NCBI GenBank assembly: GCA_035524795.1
Contig: DATKOF010000012.1
Location: 224,813-288,812, forward strand
Direction: 5' to 3'
DNA: 64,000 nt
DNA from: DATKOF01 sp035524795
Lineage (GTDB): Bacteria; Pseudomonadota; Gammaproteobacteria; Burkholderiales; SG8-41
Shown here: positions 27,129 to 33,590 of the stretch, one piece after another
Position numbering within the stretch: the first letter of the stretch is position 1
Layout: each line of letters starts with the position of its first letter
Notes under the pieces: generated by a model
Database searches by the model: none
The model's input: only the letters and a program-made list of their open reading frames with translations
Told to the model about the DNA's origin: nothing
Translations under genes and position numbers: made by a program

Positions 27129-27638
27129 ATGAATCGGGAGATGATTGTGGAAAAACCGTTGGTCGGAATCGTGATGGGCAGTCAGAGCGATTGGGAGGTC
27201 ATGCAGCATGCGGCGCGCGCGCTGAAGGATTTCGGCGTCCGCTACGAGGCGCGCGCGCTGTCGGCGCACCGTACGCCGGATCTGCTGGTCGAATGGATCG
27301 AGGCCATCACGGCGTCCGGCGCCCGCTGCTTCATTGCCGGCGCCGGCGGGGCAGCACACCTGGCAGGGGTTGTCGCTTCCAAAACCACGCTGCCGGTGCT
27401 CGGTGTGCCGATGCCGTCCAAACATCTGCAAGGTCTCGATTCGCTGCTGTCGATCGTGCAGATGCCGAAGGGTGTGCCGGTTGCGACCTTCGCCATCGGC
27501 GACGCCGGCGCCGCCAATGCCGGGCTGTTCGCAGTTGCAATGCTCGCGCTCGACAATCCGGCGCTGGCCGGCCAGTTGGCGGCATTCCGGACGAAGCAGG
27601 CCGAGGCGGTGCGGGCCGTTCAACTGCCCGCCCTTTAA
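27129..27638 (+). CDS. purE: 5-(carboxyamino)imidazole ribonucleotide mutase
   Basis: Purine biosynthesis enzyme that rearranges N5-CAIR to CAIR; about 169 residues. The motif VGIVMGSQSDWEVM opens the fold, followed by SAHRTPD and the glycine-rich GAGGAAHLAG loop. The annotated ATG at 27129 has no clear ribosome site. A GTG at 27147 lies 6 nt after GGGAG and would give a start closer to typical PurE, so the true start may be 27147. Followed by purC after 33 bp. Confidence 0.95.
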   Translation: MNREMIVEKPLVGIVMGSQSDWEVMQHAARALKDFGVRYEARALSAHRTPDLLVEWIEAITASGARCFIAGAGGAAHLAGVVASKTTLPVLGVPMPSKHLQGLDSLLSIVQMPKGVPVATFAIGDAGAANAGLFAVAMLALDNPALAGQLAAFRTKQAEAVRAVQLPAL

Positions 27639-27671
27639 AAAACCGCGCGTCGTTTACCGGAACACGAAACC

Positions 27672-28559
27672 ATGGCGAACCATGCATTGTTCGAATCGGG
27701 TCTGAAAAGCCTGCCGTTCCTGCATCGCGGCAAGGTGCGCGATATTTATGCGGTCGGCGACGACAAGCTGCTGGTAATCCAGACCGACCGCATTTCGGCA
27801 TTTGACGTGATTCTGTCCGATCCGATCCCGGGCAAGGGAAGGGTGCTGACTGCGCTCTCCGAGTTCTGGTTTGCGAAGCTCGCGCACGTCATTCCCAATC
27901 ATCTGACCGGCATCGCGCCGGAATCGGTGGTCGCGGCCGGCGAACGTGATCAGGTTGCCGGCCGCGCAATGGTGGTCAAGCGGTTGCAACCATTGTTGAT
28001 CGAGGCGGTGGTGCGCGGCTATGTGGTCGGCTCCGGATGGAAGGATTATCAGCAGACCGGCGCGATCTGCGGTATCAAGCTGCCGGCGGGACTGCAACAG
28101 GCGGAGCAGTTGCCGGTGCCGATCTTCACGCCGGCGACCAAGGCGCCGATGGGCGAGCACGATCAGAACATTTCGCATCAAGAGGCGCAAAAGATTGTCG
28201 GCCGGGAATATGCCGATCAGGCGCGCGCCGCCTCGGTAAAACTCTACACGGAAGCCGCCGATTACGCGCGCGGCAAGGGCATCATCATCGCCGACACCAA
28301 ATTCGAGTTCGGCACCGACAGCGGCGGAAAGTTGTATCTGATCGATGAGGTGCTGACGCCGGACTCGTCGCGCTTCTGGCCCGCCGACCAGTATCGCGTC
28401 GGGACCAGCCCGCCGTCATTCGACAAGCAGTTCGTGCGCGACTGGCTCGAAACCCGGCCCTGGAACAAACAGCCGCCGGCGCCGCAGCTTCCGCCCGACA
28501 TCATCCGCAGTACGGCGCAGAAATATGAAGAGGCGTTGCGGTTGTTGACGCGCGCCTAG
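27672..28559 (+). CDS. purC: Phosphoribosylaminoimidazole-succinocarboxamide synthase
   Basis: ATP-dependent ligation of CAIR with aspartate, the step after PurE; 295 residues, the longer SAICAR synthase type. Motifs: FLHRGKVRDIYAVGDDKLL (ATP site), DRISAFDVILSDPIPGKG, VVRGYVVGSGWKDY and the metal-site IIADTKFEFG, then LIDEVLTPDSSRFWP. ATG start at 27672. It forms a purE-purC operon; purK, often the third gene, is not adjacent. Confidence 0.97.
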   Translation: MANHALFESGLKSLPFLHRGKVRDIYAVGDDKLLVIQTDRISAFDVILSDPIPGKGRVLTALSEFWFAKLAHVIPNHLTGIAPESVVAAGERDQVAGRAMVVKRLQPLLIEAVVRGYVVGSGWKDYQQTGAICGIKLPAGLQQAEQLPVPIFTPATKAPMGEHDQNISHQEAQKIVGREYADQARAASVKLYTEAADYARGKGIIIADTKFEFGTDSGGKLYLIDEVLTPDSSRFWPADQYRVGTSPPSFDKQFVRDWLETRPWNKQPPAPQLPPDIIRSTAQKYEEALRLLTRA

Positions 28560-28585
28560 CCCGGGCAGCGCGGCGCGTTTCCGGG

Positions 28586-29539
28586 ATGGACCGTCAGGAC
28601 ATTACCCAAGCCGTCGCGATTCTAAAACGCGGCGGACTGGTCGCGTTCCCGACCGAGACCGTCTACGGACTCGGCGCCGACGCCGGCAATCCGGCGGCGC
28701 TGCGGCGGTTGTACGAAATCAAGGGGCGCCCGGCCAGTCATCCGGTCATCGTTCATCTTGCCGATGCTGCGCAATTGTCGCAGTGGGCGCGTGAAGCACC
28801 GGACAGCGCGCACAAGCTTGCGGCGGCATTCTGGCCGGGGCCGCTGACGCTGATTCTGAAGCGCGCCGCGCGTGTCGGCGATGATATTACCGGCGGCCAG
28901 GATACGATCGGCCTGCGCGTGCCGGCGCATCCGGTTGCGCATGCGCTGCTGGCGGCGTTCGGCGGCGGCATCGCCGCGCCGTCGGCAAACCGCTTCGGCC
29001 GCGTCAGCGCGACCACCGCCGATCACGTGCATGAGGAATTCGGCGACAGCGTCGATCTCGTGCTCGACGGCGGGGCATGTGAGGTCGGCATCGAATCGAC
29101 GATCATCGATGTCAGTGGCGAACGGCCGGCGCTGCTGCGGCCGGGACGGATTTCCAAGCGGGAGATCGAGCAGGTGCTCGGCGCGCCGCTAGCTGCGCCG
29201 CGCGCTGATTCGCCGCGCGCGCCGGGCACCCTGCCCGTGCATTACGCGCCACGCACGCCGGTTGCGCTGGTCCCTGCTGCTGCGCTGCGCGCGCAGGTGG
29301 CGGACCGGCTGCGCCGGGGTCAGCGCGTCGCGGTGCTCGCGCGCCGCGTGCCGCCGGAAGTGGACGGAAGGCTGGCGTGGATAGCGGCGCCGGAAACCGC
29401 CGTCGATTATGCGCGCGGACTCTATGCGAATCTGCGTCGCCTCGACCACGCCCAATGCGATGTGATCCTGGTGGAACAACCGCCGTCCAGCGCCGAATGG
29501 GCGGCAGTCGCAGACCGTCTGCAACGCGCGGCGGTTTGA
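28586..29539 (+). CDS. tsaC: L-threonylcarbamoyladenylate synthase, Sua5 type
   Basis: Makes threonylcarbamoyl-AMP for the t6A37 tRNA modification; 317 residues. The YrdC domain covers about 1-200 (GGLVAFPTETVYGLGADA, KGRPASHPVIVHL, AAPSANRFGRVSATTADHV). The extra C-terminal Sua5 domain, about 215-317, makes this the long form rather than the short TsaC. It follows purC by 26 bp and is convergent with the response regulator gene (6 bp between stops). A symbol of tsaC/sua5 is by family. Confidence 0.93.
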   Translation: MDRQDITQAVAILKRGGLVAFPTETVYGLGADAGNPAALRRLYEIKGRPASHPVIVHLADAAQLSQWAREAPDSAHKLAAAFWPGPLTLILKRAARVGDDITGGQDTIGLRVPAHPVAHALLAAFGGGIAAPSANRFGRVSATTADHVHEEFGDSVDLVLDGGACEVGIESTIIDVSGERPALLRPGRISKREIEQVLGAPLAAPRADSPRAPGTLPVHYAPRTPVALVPAAALRAQVADRLRRGQRVAVLARRVPPEVDGRLAWIAAPETAVDYARGLYANLRRLDHAQCDVILVEQPPSSAEWAAVADRLQRAAV

Positions 29540-29545
29540 GCGGTT

Positions 29546-30166
29546 TCAGCGGTTTTGCGGCGGCAGCCCGTCAAGCGCGAGCTGGACGAGTTCCGCGATC
29601 GAATCGGCTCCCGTCTTCATCATCATCCGCGCACGGTGCGCTTCGACGGTCTTGACGCTGATGCCAAGATCTTCAGCGATGACCTTGTTGGGTTTGCCCG
29701 CGACGACACGCTCCATTACCTCGTATTCGCGCGGAGAAAGCGTCGCGAGGCGTGCCGCCGCCGACAGCTGACGCGCGCGCGCGCGCCGGGTATCGGCATC
29801 GTGCTGCAGCGCGCGTTCGATCATGCCGAGAAGTATCGCGTCGTTGACCGGCTTTTCGATGAATTCGAAAGCGCCGCGCTTGATCGCTTCCACCGCCATC
29901 GGCACATCGCCGTGACCGGTGAGAAAGATGATCGGTGCCGGAATCGCGCGCTGCTTCAGTTCGTTCTGCAGCTCGAGGCCGCTCATGCCGGTCATGCGCA
30001 CATCCAGCAGGATGCATCCGATGTGTTCCATATCCTGGCTGGTGAGAAACGAGTTCCCGCTTTCGTAAGCTGCGACTGTGTAACCAGCCGATTCGAGCAG
30101 AAAGCGCAGCGAATCGCGGAATGCGCCGTCGTCGTCAATCACGCAGATTGTGACGTGGTTTATCAC
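29546..30166 (-). CDS. FixJ-like response regulator, LuxR-type DNA-binding
   Basis: Two-domain transcription regulator, 206 residues. The receiver domain has the acidic pocket VIDDD near residue 11, phospho-acceptor D55 in CILLDVRMTGMSG, then LTGHGDVPMAVEAIKRGA and EKPV. The C-terminal LuxR/FixJ HTH (LSPREYEVMERVVAGKPNKVIAEDLGISVKTVEAHR) follows a short linker. Its start overlaps the kinase stop (ATGA), so the two form one coupled pair. Target genes are not identifiable here. Confidence 0.9.
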   Translation of the reverse strand: MINHVTICVIDDDGAFRDSLRFLLESAGYTVAAYESGNSFLTSQDMEHIGCILLDVRMTGMSGLELQNELKQRAIPAPIIFLTGHGDVPMAVEAIKRGAFEFIEKPVNDAILLGMIERALQHDADTRRARARQLSAAARLATLSPREYEVMERVVAGKPNKVIAEDLGISVKTVEAHRARMMMKTGADSIAELVQLALDGLPPQNR

Positions 30167-31605
30167 GGTCTTGTGACAGGCAATGTGAAATAAAAAGTGC
30201 TGCCGATGTCGGGATTGCGGGCCGCACGCACTTGCCCACCGTGGATTTCCGCTATCGAGCGTACCAAGTTCAATCCCAGTCCCAGTCCGTCGGACTTGGT
30301 GGTGAAAAATGGAACAAACAGGGTTTTGTCCATCTCGTCGGGAAGACCGCAGCCGCTGTCAGCGATCTGCAGCTCGACAGCGCGGTCATTGGCGTGGAAG
30401 GTGCGGATCGACATTCTTCCTTGTCCATGCGGCGTGTCGTGCATGGCCTCGATCGCGTTGCGCGCCAGATTGAAGATCGCCTGTTCGATCATGATCCGGT
30501 CCGCGAGCAACGGCGGCAGCGACGGGGCAAGATCGAGCGTCAACTGGATGCCGTGTTTCTGGAGGCTGAGTTCGAGTGCAGACGCGACGGCGGTCACGAT
30601 TTCGTTGAGGTCGCATTGTGTCAGCTCCGGTTCATGCCGCTGCGCCAGCGCGCGCGCGTGCTGCACGATCTTGCCGGCGCGCTCGGCCTGGGCGCTGCTT
30701 TTTTCCATCGCGGCAAGCAGAGCCTGGCGATCGACGGGATCCTTGTGCAGCAGGCGCACGCAGCCCTGATTGTAATTGACGATCGCGGCGAGTGGCTGAT
30801 TGAGTTCGTGCGCCAGCGCCGAGGCCATTCCACCGAGGGTAATGAGCCGGGACCCCAATTCAAGTTTTTCCTGCTGCTGGCGGTTGATTTCCTGTACCCG
30901 CCTGTATTCGGTGATGTCGGTCGCGATCTGGATGCGCGTCATTTGACCGTTGATCCATTGCAGCAGGTAGGCGCGCACGAGATACCAACGCCCCGATGCG
31001 GTATCGAAACATTCGAGGACATTGCGGCTGGAGGGGGGGCTGCTGACCTGCCGTAACTGATCGTCGGGGATGGCCAGCAACGGGCGGGGAGCGAGGCGTG
31101 AGTCGATCTGCTGGATGCTGCCGAGGGGCGGACCGTCGCCGAAAGCCGTCAAACACGAATCGTTCAGATAGAGCAATGTACCGTTGCGCATGTCCGATAC
31201 GCAGACGGCGGAATCCCAGCTCTTCAGCAGGGTGATAAAACGTTCGTCGGCCTTGAGCAGCGCGGCTTTAAGCTCCACCACCAGCCAGACAAAAACGCCC
31301 CATGTGATAAGGCGGATCGCAACGTCCCACAGATAATAGAAGGGGTGTGGATAGATCACCGTGGTCAGATGATCGAACAGCCAGCCGATGACGGCGGCGA
31401 CCACGATTACGGCGCCAAAATTCTTTCCCCACAACCAACTTGCGACGAAGATGACGGGCAGGTAGAAAATCGCGAGGCTCAGCGGTTTCGGCAGCACAAA
31501 GTCCACGTAGGCTATCAGCGCGACGAGCGCCAAGCATGCAGCGCGCGCCAGATTGGGATATCGGGGCTCCCAAAAAAGCAGGCGCTGGGTCTGGATGAGT
31601 CGCAT
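30163..31605 (-). CDS. Membrane-bound sensor histidine kinase
   Basis: A 480-residue kinase. N-terminal membrane segments lie at about 22-40, 44-60, 63-80 and 97-113. A PAS-like domain (about 120-235, DERFITLLKSWDSAVCVSD...) follows. The HisKA domain has H266 in GMASALAHELNQPLAAIVNYNQ, a FixL-type H-box, and a HATPase domain includes NLARNAIEAM, DSGCGLP and GLGLGLNLVRSIAEIHGG. The PAS region shows no obvious haem-binding His context, so calling it an oxygen sensor would be a guess. It is transcribed with the regulator downstream. Confidence 0.88.
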   Translation of the reverse strand: MRLIQTQRLLFWEPRYPNLARAACLALVALIAYVDFVLPKPLSLAIFYLPVIFVASWLWGKNFGAVIVVAAVIGWLFDHLTTVIYPHPFYYLWDVAIRLITWGVFVWLVVELKAALLKADERFITLLKSWDSAVCVSDMRNGTLLYLNDSCLTAFGDGPPLGSIQQIDSRLAPRPLLAIPDDQLRQVSSPPSSRNVLECFDTASGRWYLVRAYLLQWINGQMTRIQIATDITEYRRVQEINRQQQEKLELGSRLITLGGMASALAHELNQPLAAIVNYNQGCVRLLHKDPVDRQALLAAMEKSSAQAERAGKIVQHARALAQRHEPELTQCDLNEIVTAVASALELSLQKHGIQLTLDLAPSLPPLLADRIMIEQAIFNLARNAIEAMHDTPHGQGRMSIRTFHANDRAVELQIADSGCGLPDEMDKTLFVPFFTTKSDGLGLGLNLVRSIAEIHGGQVRAARNPDIGSTFYFTLPVTRP

Positions 31606-31620
31606 GCCTGTAACGATTCA

Positions 31621-31831
31621 GATGAAACTGATCGGCATATGTGTTGCCGGCACCATCATCATGGGGATCTTCACGAGCAACGGCGTGCAGGCGAAACCGG
31701 GACTCGACGGCAGCGACGCTTTCGTGTTGAGCGCCTTACGCATCAGCCCATTAATATCCATCACAGCGCGGTCTCCGCTTCTTCCATCAGGCGCAGGATG
31801 GTCCGCCATTCGGCGGCGCTCACGGGCGTGA
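31621..31831 (+). CDS. Possible small exported protein, doubtful
   Basis: In the 155-bp gap between the kinase and the EVE gene there is a plus-strand frame of about 69 residues. It begins MKLIGICVAGTIIMGIF and reads like a signal peptide ending near GVQA. It has no clear ribosome site, and its 3' part runs antisense into the EVE gene. A minus-strand frame overlapping the EVE stop (ATG at 31761, 47 residues) is equally unsupported. Listed only so that the gap is accounted for. Confidence 0.15.
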
Positions 31832-32243
31832 TCGACAGGCGGTTGCCGCGCGCCAGCAGCCGCATACCGGAAAGCGGGCGTTGCGCGCGCAGTTCCGGCA
31901 ACGGTACCAGGCGGGTCCTGGCGACCAGCTTCACATCGACATTGAACCAGCGCGGACGCTCGCGGGTCGCCTTGGGATCGAAATATTTGCTGGCGCGGTC
32001 GAATTGCGTCGCGTCGGGATAGGCCGCCTTCACGGTCTTAACGATGCCGGCAATGCCGGGTATAGCGCAGCTTGAATGGTAAAAAAAAGCCAGGTCGCCC
32101 GGACGCATGTCATCGCGCATGAAATTGCGCGCTTGGTAATTGCGTACCCCGAACCATGCTGCGCTATGTCGCGGCGCGCGCGCCAGATCGTCGATGCCGA
32201 ATTCATCGGGCTCGGATTTCATCAGCCAGTAACGCATCGGCAT
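31761..32243 (-). CDS. EVE-domain (PUA-like) protein
   Basis: A 160-residue single-domain protein of the EVE family. This fold is related to PUA/YTH domains that bind modified bases in RNA or DNA. Visible features: YWLMKSEPDEFGIDDLA at the start (the family's KSEP motif), WFGVRNYQARNFMRDDM, GDLAFFYHSSCAIPGIAG and the closing region LLARGNRLSITPVS. The start could be 32243 or the ATG at 32237. It lies downstream of zapB-zapA-6S RNA on the same strand, a neighbourhood conserved in betaproteobacteria. Biological substrate unknown. Confidence 0.9.
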   Translation of the reverse strand: MPMRYWLMKSEPDEFGIDDLARAPRHSAAWFGVRNYQARNFMRDDMRPGDLAFFYHSSCAIPGIAGIVKTVKAAYPDATQFDRASKYFDPKATRERPRWFNVDVKLVARTRLVPLPELRAQRPLSGMRLLARGNRLSITPVSAAEWRTILRLMEEAETAL

Positions 32244-32315
32244 CTATCGGGAGGCAAGGTCGGGGGATGCGGGGACAACTACGCCGCCGCATTGGCGATC
32301 GATTTGATATATTGG

Positions 32316-32493
32316 CCCCCCGCAGATGCCGTCGGCCCTTTGTCGCTTGAACCGAAGGTCCAAGATGGTCGCCTTCCGGACGCATCAGGCGCTTCCTTGT
32401 TGGACGCGCACAACAGCGCCGTCTTTGGTCAGCAACCCAAGAGTAATACTATAGGTTCAAAGAGTCCGGAGTCCTGACGCGCACCGCAGGGGA
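32316..32493 (-). ncRNA. ssrS: 6S RNA
   Basis: Regulatory RNA that mimics an open promoter and sequesters the housekeeping RNA polymerase. The roughly 178-nt minus-strand segment sits directly after zapA, the usual ssrS position. Its 3' portion CTTGGACC-TTCG-GGTTCAAG followed by GGGCCGACGGCATCTGCGG matches the end of 6S RNAs. The 5' portion CCCCTGCGGTGC can pair with GCATCTGCGGGGG at the 3' end to close the long terminal stem, leaving a large central bubble between. Ends are estimated from that pairing. Confidence 0.8.
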
Positions 32494-32504
32494 TAACCCG
32501 CAGC

Positions 32505-32528
32505 AGCCGATGCCTGATGCCATCGGCT
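32505..32528 (-). other. Perfect hairpin between zapA and 6S RNA
   Basis: An 8-bp perfect stem (AGCCGATG/CATCGGCT) with an 8-nt loop touches the zapA stop codon. There is no following T tract, so it is not a canonical terminator. It could mark the 3' end or a processing point separating zapA mRNA from 6S RNA. Confidence 0.4.
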
Positions 32529-32835
32529 AAAACAACTCGTCCTGTTCAGACAATGTCTGATCAACGATGGTCTCGATGCCGGCCATTCTACGCTTAAACT
32601 CGGCGACGTCAAAGCTTCCGAAGCGGATCGTCAGATATTCGTGTGCAATGTTGAGCGCGGCCATGATCGCAATGCGGTCGACGCCGGCCACTTTGCCTTG
32701 ATCCTTGATTTCCTGCATTTTGCGGTTCAGGTAGTCGACCGCCTCGCGCAGAGATTTCTGTTCTTCGGGCGCACAGGCAATGCGGAACTCGCGTCCCATG
32801 ATGCTGATTTGCATGCTCGAATCGTCGCCGCTCAT
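32527..32835 (-). CDS. zapA: Cell division protein ZapA
   Basis: Small cytosolic protein that bundles FtsZ filaments at midcell; 102 residues. The N-terminal strand region (MQISIMGREFRIACAPEEQKSLREA) and the long C-terminal coiled coil (VDRIAIMAALNIAHEYLTIR onward) are typical. Its start overlaps the upstream small coiled-coil gene (ATGA). 6S RNA follows downstream. Confidence 0.93.
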   Translation of the reverse strand: MSGDDSSMQISIMGREFRIACAPEEQKSLREAVDYLNRKMQEIKDQGKVAGVDRIAIMAALNIAHEYLTIRFGSFDVAEFKRRMAGIETIVDQTLSEQDELF

Positions 32836-33032
32836 AGCTCATTTTCCGGAATCTGGGCGAGCAGGGTTTCGAGTTCGTTTTTGGCGGTGCCGATTTTATC
32901 GTTTAACTGCTTGTTGTCATTGAGCGCCGACGCCAGTTGCTGGCGCAGCATGCGGTTGTCGGCGCGCAATCTCTGGCACAACTCCACCAGTTGGCTGATT
33001 TTGTCTTCCAGCGCTTTGAATTCCTGCTCCAT
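32832..33032 (-). CDS. zapB: ZapB-like small coiled-coil protein
   Basis: A 66-residue, almost entirely heptad-patterned protein (QEFKALEDKISQLVELCQRL, RADNRMLRQQLASALNDNKQ) ending at the zapA start. In betaproteobacteria this is the gene annotated as ZapB-like, predicted to bridge ZapA and division components; direct function here is inferred from position and coiled-coil form. The ATG at 33032 is preferred. The only upstream in-frame start is a TTG at 33068 that falls inside a good -35 element. There is no Shine-Dalgarno in front of 33032, consistent with a leaderless message. Confidence 0.78.
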   Translation of the reverse strand: MEQEFKALEDKISQLVELCQRLRADNRMLRQQLASALNDNKQLNDKIGTAKNELETLLAQIPENEL

Positions 33033-33068
33033 TCCGACACTATAGTTTCGAAAATCCTGACCGGTCAA
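33033..33068 (-). promoter_or_regulatory. Sigma-70 promoter of zapB-zapA, apparently leaderless
   Basis: On the minus strand, TTGACC (33068-33063) and TATAGT (33044-33039) are separated by 18 bp, a near-consensus sigma-70 promoter. The expected transcription start, 6-7 nt after the -10, coincides with the A of the zapB ATG at 33032, so the mRNA would have little or no 5' leader. Confidence 0.6.
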
Positions 33069-33162
33069 TACCTAACGTTTCTTTTTGAATGTGGTTTGGT
33101 ATAAAATGCGAATGTCGCAGCGCACCGTCAGGAAAAGTCATGGCGAGGCTGGCTGCGGCGCG

Positions 33163-33350
33163 GTTTCAGGTGCCCGCGCGTGAATTCTCGCGCCGGGATA
33201 ATCGGGAAACGGGTACGGCCGGGAAATTTGCGGCCCAAGCCCGTACTGCCCCCGCAACGGTAGGCGAATGCGGGCGCGTCACGATGCCACTGAGCTCAAC
33301 CAGCTCGGGAAGGCGGCGCGTCCAGTCTCGCGAGTCCGTAGACCGGCCTG
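33163..33350 (+). promoter_or_regulatory. Cobalamin (adenosylcobalamin-type) riboswitch
   Basis: The conserved B12-riboswitch blocks occur in order: GGTGCCCGCGCG, GATAATCGGGAAACGGGT, GTACTGCCCCCGCAACGGTA, the B12 box GATGCCACTGAGC, CTCGGGAAGGCGG, and AGTC..GAGTCCGTAGACCGGCC. The element lies in a long leader (no gene from 33069 to 33590) before metE and the TonB-dependent receptor. By precedent it would lower expression when cobalamin is plentiful. The downstream expression platform (33351-33590) contains a possible long-range stem, GAGGACACACC (33361-33371) with GGTGTTTCCTC (33415-33425). A TATAAAAT at 33100-33107 is a possible -10 for the leader, without a clear -35. Confidence 0.95.
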
Positions 33351-33590
33351 ATGCCGCGGTGAGGACACACCGCGGGGCGGCGGTGTACGGCCAGTGGTCG
33401 TCGATGGCTTCCCAGGTGTTTCCTCGGATTCGTCAATTCTGCGCGCGGCGGGCGCGTGACACGAGGAAGACATGTCATTTTTTTCCAGTAATACCGGGAT
33501 TTCGTCCGTTTCCAGGGCGAGCAATATTCTTTTTATCAGGGGAGCGGCTGTATTTTCGTCGCGATTCTTTGCAAAAAGGGGTCGCGGAGA

